Positions 43,527 through 54,086 are shown, counted from the stretch's first letter. The stretch: 64,000 nucleotides of DNA from Pseudomonas sp. NFIX28 (GCF_900107395.1 NZ_FNPW01000001.1:709403-773402), one strand, 5' to 3'. The notes: generated by a model not told the origin, from the letters alone. Translations and numbers: made by a program.

Positions 43527-44920
43527 ACAGCCTTTCGACCCGCACCCTATGGTGGCTGCTGCTCGGCATTCTGAGCGTGCGCCTGATGACCCTCGGTTTT
43601 TACCCCCTGATGGATACCTCGGAAGCGCGTTACGGCGAGATGGCGCGCAAGATGCTCGAACTCGACGACTGGGTAACGCCGATGTTCGACTATGGCGTGC
43701 CCTTCTGGGGCAAGCCGCCGCTGGCCTTCTGGACCCAGGCCTTGAGCATGCAGCTGCTGGGCGTCAACGAGTTCGCCGCGCGCCTGCCGGCCTGGCTGCT
43801 GCATGTCGGCAGTTGCCTGATCCTTATCCGTTTTGCCCGGCAGGAATACGACGAACGCACCGGGCTGGTCGCCGCCATCCTGTTTTCCAGCTCCAGTCTG
43901 GGCCTGGTCTCGGCAGGCGTGGTGCTGACCGACCCAGCCCTGAGCTTCGCCGTGCTGCTGGCCTGCTATGGGTTCTGGCGCGGCACCGTGCATGCCGATC
44001 GGGCCTGGGCCCTGGCCGGCTTCTTCGGCCTGGGCCTGGGGTTGCTGGCCAAGGGGCCGCTGGTGCTGGTGCTGGTGGGCGCCCAGGCGGGGCTCTGGAC
44101 CCTGTTGAACAGACAATGGCGCGCCCTTTGGGCGCTGCCCTGGTTCAGCGGCCTGCTGCTGATGCTGCTGGTGGCGCTGCCCTGGTACCTGTGGGCCGAA
44201 CTGCGCAGCCCCGGTTTTCTCGATTACTTCCTGGTCGGCGAACACTGGAAACGCTATGTGATCAGCGACTGGGGCGGCGATCTGTATGGCAGCGCCCATG
44301 CGCGACCGATCGCCAGTATCTGGCTCGACCTGCTGCTGGCGCTGTTCCCCTGGAGCCTGTTGTTGCCCCTGCTGTACGGGGTCTATCGGCACTACGCGGG
44401 CATGCGTCTGTCCCTGAGTTTCATCACCCTGTGGGCGCTCGTGACCCCGCTGTTTTTCACCTTCTCGGGCAATATCCTCTGGACCTATGTGCTGCCCGCC
44501 CTGCCCGCCTGGTGCCTGCTGCTGGCCCTGGCCCTGCGCACGCGCTTGAATGCCCCAGGCAAGCTGGTCGTCGGCCTGGCGCTGGCATTGCCCCTGGGCT
44601 TGACGGTGGCGGTGGTCGAGGGCGCGTCGTTCCAGCGGCCGCAGAACCAGGAAGCCCTGGCCAGGGCCTGGAGCAAGCTGCAGGCAACGGAGGCCGCGCC
44701 GCTGTACTACTGGGGGCGGCGCTCCTATTCGGGGGAGTTCTACAGTGCGGGCCAGGCACGGCGGATCAAGAGCATCGCCCAGCTGCCCGCCAGCGGCGCC
44801 TTCTACCTGGCGCGCCGGCTGAAGGACCTGGAACAGGACCGCTCGCGGCTACAACCGCTGGGCTGCGAGGAACGGCTACGGGCCAGCCAGAGCGTGCTGT
44901 TCAAGTGTTCGGGACGCTAA
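43523..44920 (+). CDS. GT39/ArnT-like membrane glycosyltransferase
   Basis: The protein has 465 residues from ATG 43523 (ATGA overlap with the GT2 gene). The N-terminal DTSEARYGEMARKMLELDDW (about 32-51) and WGKPPLAFW are shared with ArnT and other PMT-family enzymes, and about ten membrane helices follow. It is the third component expected in a gtr cassette: a periplasmic transferase that moves the lipid-linked sugar to its acceptor, lipid A, O-antigen or protein. The acceptor cannot be inferred. It is only distantly related to the ArnT at 35140. Confidence 0.87.
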   Translation: MNSLSTRTLWWLLLGILSVRLMTLGFYPLMDTSEARYGEMARKMLELDDWVTPMFDYGVPFWGKPPLAFWTQALSMQLLGVNEFAARLPAWLLHVGSCLILIRFARQEYDERTGLVAAILFSSSSLGLVSAGVVLTDPALSFAVLLACYGFWRGTVHADRAWALAGFFGLGLGLLAKGPLVLVLVGAQAGLWTLLNRQWRALWALPWFSGLLLMLLVALPWYLWAELRSPGFLDYFLVGEHWKRYVISDWGGDLYGSAHARPIASIWLDLLLALFPWSLLLPLLYGVYRHYAGMRLSLSFITLWALVTPLFFTFSGNILWTYVLPALPAWCLLLALALRTRLNAPGKLVVGLALALPLGLTVAVVEGASFQRPQNQEALARAWSKLQATEAAPLYYWGRRSYSGEFYSAGQARRIKSIAQLPASGAFYLARRLKDLEQDRSRLQPLGCEERLRASQSVLFKCSGR

Positions 44921-45166
44921 CCTCAGGCCGCGGACATTTGGATTTATCGCGACCCGGCACAGCTGATAACGGCTCGCTCAAAGCCGATTCTGTCGCGAGC
45001 CGGGCAAAGCCAGGGCCCAGAGTCCTCGCCAGGGGCGACCGCATGCAAAAATGCACAGCCAGCCTGCATTTATCCTGGGTGTACTGGGCAAATTTGCACT
45101 GTTACGATCCGTCATCGTTCGCGCGCGAACACACCGATAAAGAACAATAAAAGCAGGGAGTTAGTG
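44921..45166. other. upstream region of the valine-type operon
   Basis: No gene. The sequence from 45040 to 45110 is AT-richer and repeats TGCAAAAATGCA and TTTGCACTG, possibly regulator half-sites. A strong GGGAG site starts the downstream gene. Confidence 0.4.
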
Positions 45167-46288
45167 ATGACTGCTCAGGTTCCATCCCAGGCCACGCGAG
45201 ACGCCGGCACCGCGCCGGTGGAGGCCTCGCAACAGGACGTGCTGGCCGAAGTCCGCAACCATATCGGTCACCTGACCCTCAACCGCCCCGCCGGCCTCAA
45301 TGCCATCACCCTCGGCATGGTGCGCACCCTGCAACGCCAGCTCGATGCCTGGGCCCAGGACCCGCAGGTGCACGCGGTGGTCCTGCGCGGTGCCGGCGAG
45401 AAGGCGTTCTGCGCCGGTGGCGATATCCGCACGCTCTACGACAGCTACAAGAACGGCCAGACCCTGCACGAGGAGTTCTTCGTCGAGGAATACGCGCTGG
45501 ACCTGACGATCCACCATTACCGCAAGCCGGTGCTGGCGCTGATGGACGGCTTTGTCCTCGGCGGCGGCATGGGCCTGGTCCAGGGCGCCGACCTGCGGCT
45601 GGTCACCGAGCGCAGCCGCCTGGCGATGCCGGAAGTGGCCATCGGTTATTTTCCCGACGTCGGCGGCAGTTACTTCCTCTCGCGCATCCCCGGCGAGCTG
45701 GGCACCTACCTGGGGGTCAGCGGCGTGCAGATCCGCGCCGCCGACGCCCTGTACTGCGGGTTGGCGGACTGGTACCTGGAGAGCGACAAGCTGAGCCTGC
45801 TCGACCAGCGCCTCGACAGCCTGCAATGGCACGACACTCCGCTCAAGGACCTGCAAAGCCTGTTGGCCAAGCTTGGCGTGCAGCAACTGCCGGATGCGCC
45901 GCTGGCGGCGCTGCGCCCGGCCATCGATCATTTCTTCGCCCAGGTCGACGTACCGTGCATCGTGCAACAGCTGCGCGAAGTGACCCTGGGCAATACTCAT
46001 GAATGGGCCGTCAGCACCGCCGACCTGCTCTCGACCCGTTCGCCCCTGGCCATGGCCGTGACCCTGGAAATGCTCCGGCGCGGCCGCCAGCTGAGCCTGG
46101 AAGACTGTTTCGCCCTGGAACTGCACCTGGACCGCCAGTGGTTCGAGCGCGGCGACCTGATCGAGGGCGTGCGCGCCCTGCTGATCGACAAAGACAAGAA
46201 CCCGCGCTGGAACCCGCCGACCCTGCAGGCGCTGGACGCCGCGCACGTGGCGAGTTTCTTCAGCGCTTTCGACCCGAGCCGGAGCTGA
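45167..46288 (+). CDS. 3-hydroxyisobutyryl-CoA hydrolase-like enoyl-CoA hydratase family protein
   Basis: The protein has 373 residues from ATG 45167, with GGGAG upstream; a GTG one codon earlier is possible. Its length and the ECH_2-type C-terminal extension fit 3-hydroxyisobutyryl-CoA hydrolase and not a plain hydratase (about 260). The oxyanion motifs are KAFCAGGDIRTLYDSYKNG and LALMDGFVLGGGMGLVQGAD. The glutamate in AMPEVAIGYFPDVGGSYFL is the catalytic one of this group. The enzyme acts in valine catabolism, freeing 3-hydroxyisobutyrate. It is in an operon with an acyl-CoA dehydrogenase 3 bases downstream. Confidence 0.88.
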   Translation: MTAQVPSQATRDAGTAPVEASQQDVLAEVRNHIGHLTLNRPAGLNAITLGMVRTLQRQLDAWAQDPQVHAVVLRGAGEKAFCAGGDIRTLYDSYKNGQTLHEEFFVEEYALDLTIHHYRKPVLALMDGFVLGGGMGLVQGADLRLVTERSRLAMPEVAIGYFPDVGGSYFLSRIPGELGTYLGVSGVQIRAADALYCGLADWYLESDKLSLLDQRLDSLQWHDTPLKDLQSLLAKLGVQQLPDAPLAALRPAIDHFFAQVDVPCIVQQLREVTLGNTHEWAVSTADLLSTRSPLAMAVTLEMLRRGRQLSLEDCFALELHLDRQWFERGDLIEGVRALLIDKDKNPRWNPPTLQALDAAHVASFFSAFDPSRS

Positions 46289-46291
46289 GCC

Positions 46292-47443
46292 ATGCACGAC
46301 ATTGAATTGAGCGAAGAGCAGGTAATGATCCGCGACATGGCCCGGGACTTCGCCCGTGGTGAAATCGCCCCCCATGCCCAGGCCTGGGAAAAGGCCGGCT
46401 GGATCGACGACGCCCTGGTGGCGAAGATGGGCGAACTGGGCCTGCTGGGCATGGTGGTGCCCGAGGAATGGGGCGGCACCTATGTCGACTACGTGGCCTA
46501 CGCCCTGGCGGTGGAAGAGATTTCCGCCGGCGACGGCGCCACCGGTGCGCTGATGAGCATCCACAACTCGGTGGGCTGCGGGCCGATCCTCAACTTCGGC
46601 AGCCAGGAGCAGAAACAGACCTGGCTGGCGGACCTGGCCAGCGGCCAGGCGATCGGCTGCTTCTGCCTGACCGAACCCCAGGCCGGTTCCGAAGCCCATA
46701 ACCTGCGCACCCGTGCCGAACTCAAGGACGGCCAGTGGGTGATCAACGGCGCCAAGCAATTCGTCAGCAATGGCCGGCGCGCCAAGCTGGCCATCGTTTT
46801 CGCCGTGACCGACCCGGAGCTGGGCAAGAAAGGCCTGTCGGCTTTCCTGGTGCCGACCGACACCCCGGGGTTTGTCGTCGACCGCAGTGAACACAAGATG
46901 GGCATCCGCGCCTCGGACACCTGCGCGGTGACCCTCAACCAGTGCACCGTCCCCGAAGCCAACCTGCTGGGCGAGCGCGGCAAGGGCCTGGCCATCGCCC
47001 TGTCCAACCTCGAAGGCGGCCGCATCGGCATCGCCGCCCAGGCCCTGGGCATCGCCCGTGCCGCCTTCGAGGCGGCGCTGACCTACGCCCGCGAGCGGGT
47101 GCAGTTCGACAAGCCGATTATCGAGCACCAGAGCATCGCCAACCTGCTGGCCGACATGCACACCCGCCTCAACGCCGCGCGCCTGTTGATCCTGCATGCC
47201 GCGCGCCTGCGCAGCGCCGGCCAGCCGTGCCTGTCGGAGGCGTCCCAGGCCAAGCTGTTCGCCTCGGAAATGGCCGAAAAGGTCTGCTCCTCGGCGATCC
47301 AGATCCACGGCGGCTACGGCTACCTCGAGGATTACCCGGTGGAGCGTTATTACCGGGACGCGCGGATCACCCAGATCTACGAAGGCTCCAGCGAGATCCA
47401 GCGCATGCTGATTGCTCGGGAGTTGAAGCATTATCTGGTGTGA
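46292..47443 (+). CDS. acyl-CoA dehydrogenase, probable isobutyryl-CoA type
   Basis: This 383-residue flavoprotein oxidises a short or branched acyl-CoA and passes electrons to ETF. It has the family sequence [13 protein letters not shown] (near 127), the FAD-binding block near 260-330, and [19 protein letters not shown] (about 361-379) with the catalytic Glu. It follows the valine-type hydrolase by only 3 bases, and this pairing is typical of isobutyryl-CoA degradation. Its product would be methacrylyl-CoA. Confidence 0.87.
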   Translation: MHDIELSEEQVMIRDMARDFARGEIAPHAQAWEKAGWIDDALVAKMGELGLLGMVVPEEWGGTYVDYVAYALAVEEISAGDGATGALMSIHNSVGCGPILNFGSQEQKQTWLADLASGQAIGCFCLTEPQAGSEAHNLRTRAELKDGQWVINGAKQFVSNGRRAKLAIVFAVTDPELGKKGLSAFLVPTDTPGFVVDRSEHKMGIRASDTCAVTLNQCTVPEANLLGERGKGLAIALSNLEGGRIGIAAQALGIARAAFEAALTYARERVQFDKPIIEHQSIANLLADMHTRLNAARLLILHAARLRSAGQPCLSEASQAKLFASEMAEKVCSSAIQIHGGYGYLEDYPVERYYRDARITQIYEGSSEIQRMLIARELKHYLV

Positions 47444-47455
47444 CCCCCAAGAGCT

Positions 47456-47545
47456 TCGCGGGCAAGCCTCGCTCCTACGGGGTTGTGTTGTTTGCGCCAC
47501 AGCGATCAACACCCACGCCCGTAGGAGCGAGGCTTGCCCGCGAAA
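47456..47545. repeat. REP pair (type A) after the valine-type operon
   Basis: TCGCGGGCAAGCCTCGCTCC followed by TACGG faces, about 40 bases later, CCGTAGGAGCGAGGCTTGCC followed by CGCGA. It starts 12 bases after the acyl-CoA dehydrogenase stop. Confidence 0.9.
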
Positions 47546-47569
47546 GCATTTCCCCCGCCGCCAACCGAT

Positions 47570-47692
47570 GTAGCCGCTGGCGCAGCCTGCGATCGACCAG
47601 GACGGTCGCAAGGCGGGCAACGCGGAACCGCGTCAAGGCCGACAGCGAGTCCTTCGGCCTCGATCGCAGGCTGCGCCAGCGGCTACAGGCAC
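47570..47692. repeat. REP pair (type B) in the same gap
   Basis: TGTAGCCGCTGGCGCAGCCT GCGATCG at the left and CGATCGCAGGCTGCGCCAGC GGCTACA at the right are inverted. It stands directly after the type A pair, so two REP families are stacked. Confidence 0.9.
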
Positions 47693-47730
47693 ACGCGTTG
47701 CCCGCGATAGCGTCCGGACAAACACCGCAC

Positions 47731-47760
47731 AAAAAAATCGCAGCCAAGGCTGCGATTTTT
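47731..47760. terminator. bidirectional terminator between the two acyl-CoA operons
   Basis: AATCGCAGCC and GGCTGCGATT pair perfectly with a 2-base loop, and A7 before and T5 after provide U-tracts for both strands. It lies between convergent operons. Confidence 0.9.
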
Positions 47761-47781
47761 GCTGGCCAGCGACAGCCTGGA

Positions 47782-48555
47782 CTATTGGTCCTTGAACTGC
47801 GCCTCGCGCTTGGCGATGAACGCCGCCATGCCCTCTTTCTGGTCGTGGGTGGCGAAGGCCGCGTGGAACACTCGGCGCTCGAAACGCACGCCTTCCGAGA
47901 GGCTGACTTCGAAGGCGCGGTTCACGCTTTCCTTGATCATCATGCTCACCGGCAACGACTTGCCGGCAATCAGCGCCGCGACCTTCAACGCTTCGTCCAG
48001 CAATTCGTCGGCCGGCACGATGCGCGCGACGATGCCGCAACGCTCGGCTTCGACCGCATCGATAAAGCGCCCGGTCAGGCACATTTCCATGGCCTTGGCC
48101 TTGCCCACGGCGCGGGTCAGGCGCTGGGTGCCGCCCATGCCCGGGAGCACGCCGAGGTTGATTTCCGGCTGGCCGAATTTGGCGTTGTCGCCGGCCAGGA
48201 TGAAGTCACACATCAGCGCCAGTTCACAACCGCCGCCCAGGGCAAAACCGTTGACCGCGGCGATGATTGGCTTGCGCCGGTTGGCCACCCGGTCGCTGTC
48301 GCTGAACAGGTCGTCCATGTAGATCTGCGGGTAGGTCAGCTCGGCCATTTCCTTGATGTCGGCGCCGGCGGCGAAGGCTTTCTTCGAGCCGGTGAGGACG
48401 ATGCAGCCGATCCGCGGGTCGGCTTCCAGGCTGTCCAGGGCCTGGTTCAGTTCGCTGACGATCTGCGCGTTGAGGGCGTTCAGCGCCTGCGGACGATTGA
48501 GGGTGATCAGGCCGACGCGGTCCTTGATCTCCAACAGAATGGTTTCGTAGCTCAT
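47782..48555 (-). CDS. enoyl-CoA hydratase
   Basis: The protein has 257 residues, standard length. [13 protein letters not shown] and [20 protein letters not shown] form the oxyanion hole, and [20 protein letters not shown] carries the second catalytic Glu. It is the last gene of a five-gene minus-strand operon with an acyl-CoA dehydrogenase, a thiolase, a short-chain dehydrogenase and a CoA ligase. The set matches P. putida PP_2213-PP_2217, used for isoleucine-type 2-methyl-branched intermediates. The hydratase probably acts on tiglyl-CoA. Confidence 0.9.
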   Translation of the reverse strand: MSYETILLEIKDRVGLITLNRPQALNALNAQIVSELNQALDSLEADPRIGCIVLTGSKKAFAAGADIKEMAELTYPQIYMDDLFSDSDRVANRRKPIIAAVNGFALGGGCELALMCDFILAGDNAKFGQPEINLGVLPGMGGTQRLTRAVGKAKAMEMCLTGRFIDAVEAERCGIVARIVPADELLDEALKVAALIAGKSLPVSMMIKESVNRAFEVSLSEGVRFERRVFHAAFATHDQKEGMAAFIAKREAQFKDQ

Positions 48556-48570
48556 CGATGGATTTCCTTG

Positions 48571-49698
48571 TTAAAGATTGCGCGAAATGACCATGCGCTG
48601 AATGTCGCTGGTGCCTTCGTAGATCTGGCAGACCCGCACGTCGCGGTAGATGCGCTCCAGCGGAAAGTCGTTCAAGTAGCCATAGCCGCCCAGGGTTTGC
48701 AAGGCGGCGGAACAGACTTTCTCGGCCATTTCCGAGGCGAACAGCTTGGCCATCGACGCCTCCACCAGCGCCGGCTTGCCGCTGTCGCGCAGGGCCGCGG
48801 CGTAATGCACCATCTGCCGCGCCACGGCGATCTGGGTGGCCATGTCCGCCAGGCGGAAGGCCACCGCCTGGTGCTCGATCAGCGGCTTGCCGAAGCTCTG
48901 CCGTTCGCGAGCGTAATCGCGCGCCGCCTCGAACGCCGCACGGGCCATGCCCACCGATTGCGAGGCGATGCCCACGCGGCCGCCCTCAAGGTTGGCCAGG
49001 GCGATCTTGTAGCCCTCGCCCTCCTCGCCCAGGCGGTTGGCCAGCGGCACCTTCACGTCCTCGAAGAGAATCTGGCAGGTGTCGGAGGCATGCTGGCCGA
49101 GCTTGTCTTCCACCCGCGCGACGCTGTAGCCCGGCGAGTCGGTGGGCACGATAAAGGCGCTGATGCCGCGCTTGCCGGCCGCCGGGTCGGTCACCGCAAA
49201 CACGATCACCACCCCGGCGTTCTGCCCGGAAGTGATGAACTGCTTGCAGCCGTTGAGCACGTAGTGATCGCCTTCCAGCCGCGCTCGGGTTTTCAGGCTG
49301 CTGGCGTCGGAACCGGCCTGGGGCTCGGTCAGGGCGAAGGCGCCAAGCATGGCGCCGCTGGCCAGGGGCTTGAGGAAACGCTCCTTCTGCTCATCGTTGC
49401 CGAACTTGAGGATCGGCACGCACCCCACCGAGTTGTGCACGCTCATGATGGTCGAGCAGGCGCCGTCGCCGGCGGCGATCTCTTCCAGGGCCATGGCATA
49501 GGCCAGGTAACCGGTGTCGCAACCGCCCCACTGCTCCGGCACCAGCATGCCGAAGAAGCCCAGCCCGGCCATCTCGCCGATGGCCTCGCGGGGGAAGCGA
49601 TGCTCGCGGTCCCACTCGGCGGCGAACGGCTTCAGGCGTTCCTGGGCAAACTGCCGCGCCGCGTCGCTGATCTGCTGTTGTTCGTCGTTAGGCAGCAT
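48571..49698 (-). CDS. acyl-CoA dehydrogenase (2-methyl-branched type likely)
   Basis: The protein has 375 residues. [20 protein letters not shown] near 125-144, the FAD and acyl sites near 225-330, and [18 protein letters not shown] at the C-terminus, with the catalytic Glu, are present. It sits 15 bases before the hydratase gene. In context it should make tiglyl-CoA from 2-methylbutyryl-CoA. It is a paralogue of the dehydrogenase at 46292. Confidence 0.88.
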   Translation of the reverse strand: MLPNDEQQQISDAARQFAQERLKPFAAEWDREHRFPREAIGEMAGLGFFGMLVPEQWGGCDTGYLAYAMALEEIAAGDGACSTIMSVHNSVGCVPILKFGNDEQKERFLKPLASGAMLGAFALTEPQAGSDASSLKTRARLEGDHYVLNGCKQFITSGQNAGVVIVFAVTDPAAGKRGISAFIVPTDSPGYSVARVEDKLGQHASDTCQILFEDVKVPLANRLGEEGEGYKIALANLEGGRVGIASQSVGMARAAFEAARDYARERQSFGKPLIEHQAVAFRLADMATQIAVARQMVHYAAALRDSGKPALVEASMAKLFASEMAEKVCSAALQTLGGYGYLNDFPLERIYRDVRVCQIYEGTSDIQRMVISRNL

Positions 49699-49707
49699 GG
49701 TGGTTCC

Positions 49708-50895
49708 TTAATACAGGCATTCGACGGCCATGGCCGTGGCTTCGCCGCCGCCGATGCAGATGGCTGCGACGCCGCGCTTGAGGCCTTGCTGGCGCAGGGC
49801 CGAGATCAGGGTCACGAGGATCCGCGCGCCGGACGCGCCAATCGGGTGGCCCAGGGCGCAGGCGCCGCCGTGGATGTTGACCTTCTCGTGGGGGATTTCC
49901 AGCTTCTGCATGGCAACCAGGCTGACCACGGCGAAGGCTTCGTTGATTTCGAACAGCTCGACCTGATCCAGCGACCAGCCGGTCTTGCTCATCAGCTTCT
50001 TGATCGCCCCGACCGGCGCCACCGGGAACAGCCCCGGGGCATCGGCGAATGCCGCATGACCGTGGATCACCGCCAGCGGCTTGAGCCCACGCTTCTCGGC
50101 CTCGGAACGGCGCATCAGCACCAGGGCCGCGGCGCCGTCGGAGATCGAGCTGGAGTTGGCCGCGGTGACCGTGCCGCCATCGCGGAACGCCGGTTTCAGC
50201 GCGGCGATCTTGTCCAGCTTGGCCTTGGGCGGCTGCTCGTCGTCGCTGATGGTTTGCTGTTCCTTGCCGACCATGACCTGCAGCGGCACGATTTCCGCCT
50301 TGAAGCTGCCGTCCTTGATCGCCTGCTGGGCGCGGGTCAGCGAGGCCACGGCAAAGGCGTCCTGGGCTTCGCGGCTGAAACCGTTGGCCTCGGCGCAGTC
50401 TTCGGCGAAGGTGCCCATCAGGCGGCCCTTCTCGTAGGCGTCTTCGAGGCCGTCGAAGAACATGTGGTCCAGCACCCGCCCGTGGCCCATGCGGTAGCCG
50501 CTGCGGGCGCGGTCCAGCAGGTAGGGAGCGTTGGACATGCTTTCCATGCCGCCGGCGATCACCACCTCGGCGCTGCCGGCCAGCAGCATGTCGTGGGCGG
50601 CGATGGTCGCGGCCATGCCGGAGCCGCACATCTTGTTCAGGGTGGTGCAGCGGGTGGCCTTGTCCAGCCCGGCGCCCAGCGCCGCCTGGCGGGCCGGTGC
50701 CTGGCCCAGGCCGGCCGGCAGCACGCAGCCGAATAGCACTTCATCGACGCTGTCGCTGGCCACCCCGGCACGCTCGACGGCGGCGCGGATCGCCGCGGCG
50801 CCCAGCTGCGGCGCGGTCAGGCTTTTCAGTTCGCCCTGGAAACCGCCCATGGGGGTGCGGACGGCGCTGACGATGACGATAGGATCGTGGTTCAT
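49708..50895 (-). CDS. acetyl-CoA acetyltransferase (thiolase)
   Basis: This 395-residue classical thiolase has LNKMCGSGMAATIAAHDML (Cys near 90), EINEAFAVVSL and GGACALGHPIGASGARILV (His near 350), and the final CIGGGEATAMAVE with the second active Cys. In the isoleucine route it cleaves 2-methylacetoacetyl-CoA to acetyl-CoA and propionyl-CoA. It is 9 bases from the acyl-CoA dehydrogenase start. Its P. putida counterpart is PP_2215. Confidence 0.92.
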   Translation of the reverse strand: MNHDPIVIVSAVRTPMGGFQGELKSLTAPQLGAAAIRAAVERAGVASDSVDEVLFGCVLPAGLGQAPARQAALGAGLDKATRCTTLNKMCGSGMAATIAAHDMLLAGSAEVVIAGGMESMSNAPYLLDRARSGYRMGHGRVLDHMFFDGLEDAYEKGRLMGTFAEDCAEANGFSREAQDAFAVASLTRAQQAIKDGSFKAEIVPLQVMVGKEQQTISDDEQPPKAKLDKIAALKPAFRDGGTVTAANSSSISDGAAALVLMRRSEAEKRGLKPLAVIHGHAAFADAPGLFPVAPVGAIKKLMSKTGWSLDQVELFEINEAFAVVSLVAMQKLEIPHEKVNIHGGACALGHPIGASGARILVTLISALRQQGLKRGVAAICIGGGEATAMAVECLY

Positions 50896-50906
50896 GATGA
50901 ATCTCC

Positions 50907-51668
50907 TTATTTGGCGGCCATGCGCAAGGCGCCGTCGAGACGGATCACCTCGCCGTTGAGCATGCTGTTGGTAATGATATGCCCGACCAGCGCGGCGTAT
51001 TCGTCCGGCTTGCCCAGGCGTGGCGGGAACGGCACGCCGGCGGCCAGGGAAGCGCGGACTTCATCGCTCATACCGGCCATCATCGGGGTTTCGAAGATGC
51101 CCGGGGCAATGGTCATCACGCGGATGCCGAAGCGCGCCAGCTCGCGGGCGACCGGCAGGGTCAGGCTGGCAATCGCGCCCTTGGAGGCGGCATAGGCGGC
51201 CTGGCCGATCTGCCCGTCGAAGGCGGCTATCGACGCGGTGTTGATGATCACCCCGCGCTCGCCGTCGGCATTCGGCTCGCTGTCGGCAATGGCGGCCGCG
51301 GCCAGGCGCAGCAGGTTGAAGCTGCCGATCAGGTTGACGTTGATCACCTGGCTGAAACTGGCCAGGGCGTGAGGGCCGTTCTTGCCGAGGATTTTCTCGC
51401 CACGCACGATGCCGGCGCAGTTGACCAGCCCATGCAGGCTGCCGAATGCCTTGAGCGTGGCCTGCACGGCCGCTTCGGCGGCTGCTTCATCGCTGATGTC
51501 GGCGACCGTGCTCTGGCAGCCGAGCCGCTGCGCCTGGGCCGCGACGGCCTCGGCGTTGAGATCCACCAGCATCACTTGGGCGCCGGCCTTGACCAGCATC
51601 TGCGCGGTGGCCGCGCCGAGACCCGAAGCACCGCCGCTGACGAGAAAAACCTTGTGTTCGATCTGCAT
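50907..51668 (-). CDS. 3-hydroxy-2-methylbutyryl-CoA dehydrogenase (HSD10-like SDR)
   Basis: The protein has 253 residues from the second of two adjacent ATGs (51668), which gives AGGA spacing of 7 bases. [13 protein letters not shown] binds NAD, NTASIAA carries the Ser, and YAASKGA the Tyr/Lys. Its length and its inserted loop ([13 protein letters not shown]) match human HSD17B10 and bacterial type II 3-hydroxyacyl-CoA dehydrogenases. It oxidises 3-hydroxy-2-methylbutyryl-CoA to the substrate of the adjacent thiolase. Confidence 0.9.
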   Translation of the reverse strand: MQIEHKVFLVSGGASGLGAATAQMLVKAGAQVMLVDLNAEAVAAQAQRLGCQSTVADISDEAAAEAAVQATLKAFGSLHGLVNCAGIVRGEKILGKNGPHALASFSQVINVNLIGSFNLLRLAAAAIADSEPNADGERGVIINTASIAAFDGQIGQAAYAASKGAIASLTLPVARELARFGIRVMTIAPGIFETPMMAGMSDEVRASLAAGVPFPPRLGKPDEYAALVGHIITNSMLNGEVIRLDGALRMAAK

Positions 51669-51684
51669 CATGAGTTCCTGTAGT

Positions 51685-53349
51685 TCAGGCCGAAGCCTTG
51701 TGCGCCGTGGCCTCTTGAGCCTTGGCGATTTCCTGGTTGCGCAGGATAAAGCGCTGCAATTTGCCGCTTGGGGTTTTCGGCAATTCGCTGACAAATTCGA
51801 TTTCACGCGGGTAGGAATGCGCGGCCAGGCGCTTGCGCACGTACTGACGCAGCTCCTCGGCCAGTTCCGGCGTGGCGCGGTACTGGGCGCCTATCACCAC
51901 GAAGGCCTTGACCAGTTCGGTGCGCTCCGGGTCGGGCTTGCCGATCACCGCCGCTTCGATCACCGCCGGGTGCTCGATCAGCGCGCTTTCCACGTCGAAC
52001 GGGCCAACCCGGTAACCCGACGTGGTGATCACGTCGTCGCTGCGCCCGACGAAGCTGATGCTGCCGTCCGGGTTCAACTCCACGGTGTCGCCGCTGAGGT
52101 AATAGTTGCCGACGAAGGCCTTGGTCACCACGCCGTGGTAGCCGTTGAACCAGAACATCGGCGACTGGCTGCGATCGACGGCCAGGATGCCCGGCTGGCC
52201 GACCGCCAGTTCCTGGTGCTGGTCATCGAGCACCACGATGCGGTGGCCCGGCGAGGCGAAGCCGGCCGCGCCGACATGCACCGGGTGGTCGAGGCCGTGG
52301 TGATTGCACAGGACCATGCCCATTTCGGTCTGGCCGTAATGGTCGTGGATCACCACGTCGAGGTTGTCGGCGAACCAGCGGATCACCTCGGGGTTCAGCG
52401 GCTCGCCGGCGCTGCTGACGATGCGCAGCTTGCCCTTGATCGAACGGGCGAACTCGTCGCCACCGGCGATCAGCAGGCGGTAGGCGGTCGGTGAACCGGT
52501 GAGGTTGCTGATGCCGTATTTGTTGATCACCCGGCAGGTGCTTTCCAGGGTGAACGGCCCATCGTAGAAAGTGATCGGGTGGCCCAGGCCCAGCGGGCCG
52601 GTGATGCCGAAATAGATGCCGTAGGCCCAGCCCGGGTCGGCGACGTTCCAGAATGCATCCTCGGGGCGCAGGTCCACGGCGTCGCGGGTGTAGCTCTGGA
52701 ACGCGACGATGGCCTTGAGCGGCACGTAGAGCGCCTTGGACGGGCCGGTGGTGCCGGAGGTGAACATCAGCAGGAACGGGTCTTCGCCGGTCAGCAGCAC
52801 GGGGTCGCACTGCGCCGGGTAATTGCCCAGCTCGGCCCAGAAACTGAAATCGCCGCGGACCAGGCCCTGGCCCTTGGCGCCAGTGACCGTGACGATGGTC
52901 GGGCAGTCGGCCACTTCAGCGAGTTTCGGCCGGTTGACCGCGTCGGTCACCACCAGCTTGGCCCCGGAACTGCCCAGGCGATGTTCGATGGCCTTGGGGC
53001 CGAAGGCGGTGAACAGTGGCTGGTAGACCGCGCCGATGCGCCAGGTGGCCAGCACCACGATCAGCAGTTCGACGTTGCGCGGCAGCAGGCCGGCGACCTT
53101 GTCGCCCTTCTGCACGCCCTGGGCCAGCAGGAAGTTGGCAAAGCGCGCGGCCTGCTCCTGCAATTGCGTGAAAGTGTAGGTCGCGCTGCTACCGTCGCGG
53201 CCCTCCCAGAACAGTGCGATGCGCCCCGGCAAGGCATGCCGGTCACAGCATTCGACGCAGGCGTTGAGTGCCGACAAGGAGCCGTGCAGCGCAGCATCGA
53301 CGGTGTGCTGATAATTGAAGTGTGCCGTGGCAGACAGGTAATCGCGCAT
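51685..53349 (-). CDS. acyl-CoA synthetase (AMP-binding, acetyl-CoA synthetase-like)
   Basis: The protein has 554 residues. [20 protein letters not shown] (about 191-210) is the nucleotide loop, [17 protein letters not shown] the A5 motif, and [20 protein letters not shown] with [19 protein letters not shown] the hinge. The conserved lysine is in [13 protein letters not shown]. It is the first gene of the five-gene operon and activates a short or branched acid. The same gene order with a ligase upstream occurs in P. putida and P. aeruginosa (PA2555). Confidence 0.9.
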   Translation of the reverse strand: MRDYLSATAHFNYQHTVDAALHGSLSALNACVECCDRHALPGRIALFWEGRDGSSATYTFTQLQEQAARFANFLLAQGVQKGDKVAGLLPRNVELLIVVLATWRIGAVYQPLFTAFGPKAIEHRLGSSGAKLVVTDAVNRPKLAEVADCPTIVTVTGAKGQGLVRGDFSFWAELGNYPAQCDPVLLTGEDPFLLMFTSGTTGPSKALYVPLKAIVAFQSYTRDAVDLRPEDAFWNVADPGWAYGIYFGITGPLGLGHPITFYDGPFTLESTCRVINKYGISNLTGSPTAYRLLIAGGDEFARSIKGKLRIVSSAGEPLNPEVIRWFADNLDVVIHDHYGQTEMGMVLCNHHGLDHPVHVGAAGFASPGHRIVVLDDQHQELAVGQPGILAVDRSQSPMFWFNGYHGVVTKAFVGNYYLSGDTVELNPDGSISFVGRSDDVITTSGYRVGPFDVESALIEHPAVIEAAVIGKPDPERTELVKAFVVIGAQYRATPELAEELRQYVRKRLAAHSYPREIEFVSELPKTPSGKLQRFILRNQEIAKAQEATAHKASA

Positions 53350-53484
53350 TGCCAGAATCCCTCACTGTTCTTATTAGGATGGGAACCACAAAAACATCGG
53401 GCAAATACTGGCGCCACAGCCCGGGCGGGACAATGGTCAAAGCTTTCAAGTTGCGTGACTGGTTTGGCCAAGAAACCCATGGCG
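53350..53484 (-). promoter_or_regulatory. presumed promoter region of the five-gene operon
   Basis: This is the only non-repetitive DNA between the operon start and the REP array. It holds no gene. A promoter is expected here from position only, since no clear -35/-10 pair was picked out. Confidence 0.35.
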
Positions 53485-54078
53485 GCCAGCCCCTGTAGCC
53501 GCCGAGCCTGCGAGGTTGCGCAGCGGTCGCAGGCCGGGTGATGCGTTTTGCCTGACGCACTGCAAGTTCAGGTTTTGCGGCAACTGCGTTGCCGATCGCA
53601 GCCTCGCGTTGCTCGACAGCGGCTACAGGAATTGGTGTGGCCGCTGCCGAGGTTGCGCAGCGGTCGCAGGCCGGGTGATGCGTTTTGCCTGATGCACTGC
53701 AAGTTCAGGTTTTGCGGCAACTGCGTTGCCGATCGCAGCCTCGCGTTGCTCGGCAGCGGCTACAGGAATTGGTGTGGCCGCCGCCGAGGTTGCGCAGCGG
53801 TCGCAGGCCGGGTGATGGGTTTTGCCTGACGCATTGCAAGTTCAGGTTTTGCGGCAACTGCGTTGCCGATCGCAGCCTCGCGTTGCTCGGCAGCGGCTAC
53901 AGGAGTTGGTGTAGCCGCTGCCGAGCAACGCGAGGCTGCGAGGCTGCGACCGGTTGCAGCGCAACCGCAAAACCTGAATCCGCGATCTGCCTGGAGAAGC
54001 GCGTTGGCAGGCTTTGCGGCTGCTGCGGCGGAATACCGCCCAACCCGATCGCAGGCTGCGCCAGCGGCTACATCCATG
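53485..54078. repeat. REP array (type B) with a 137-bp tandem triplication
   Basis: GAGGTTGCGCAGCGGTCGCA starts at 53512, 53649 and 53786, exactly 137 bases apart. Each unit contains GTTTTGCCTGA, TTCAGGTTTTGCGGCAACTG, GATCGCAGCCTCGCG and CAGCGGCTACAGGA. The three copies differ at few positions (for example GACAGC for GGCAGC, CTGCCG for CCGCCG). A further REP pair (53910-54076) follows in inverted form. It separates the AraC gene from its downstream operon. Confidence 0.92.
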
Positions 54079-54086
54079 GCAGGCGC

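Noticed and set aside
46942..50736. A 1264-codon open frame on the + strand
   Set aside because: It runs antisense through three well-supported genes of the minus-strand operon and out of frame with the + strand dehydrogenase. It is a shadow caused by high GC in third positions.
53512..53922. Possible CRISPR array
   Set aside because: The period is 137 bases with nearly identical whole units and no short repeats separated by unique spacers. It is a REP tandem.
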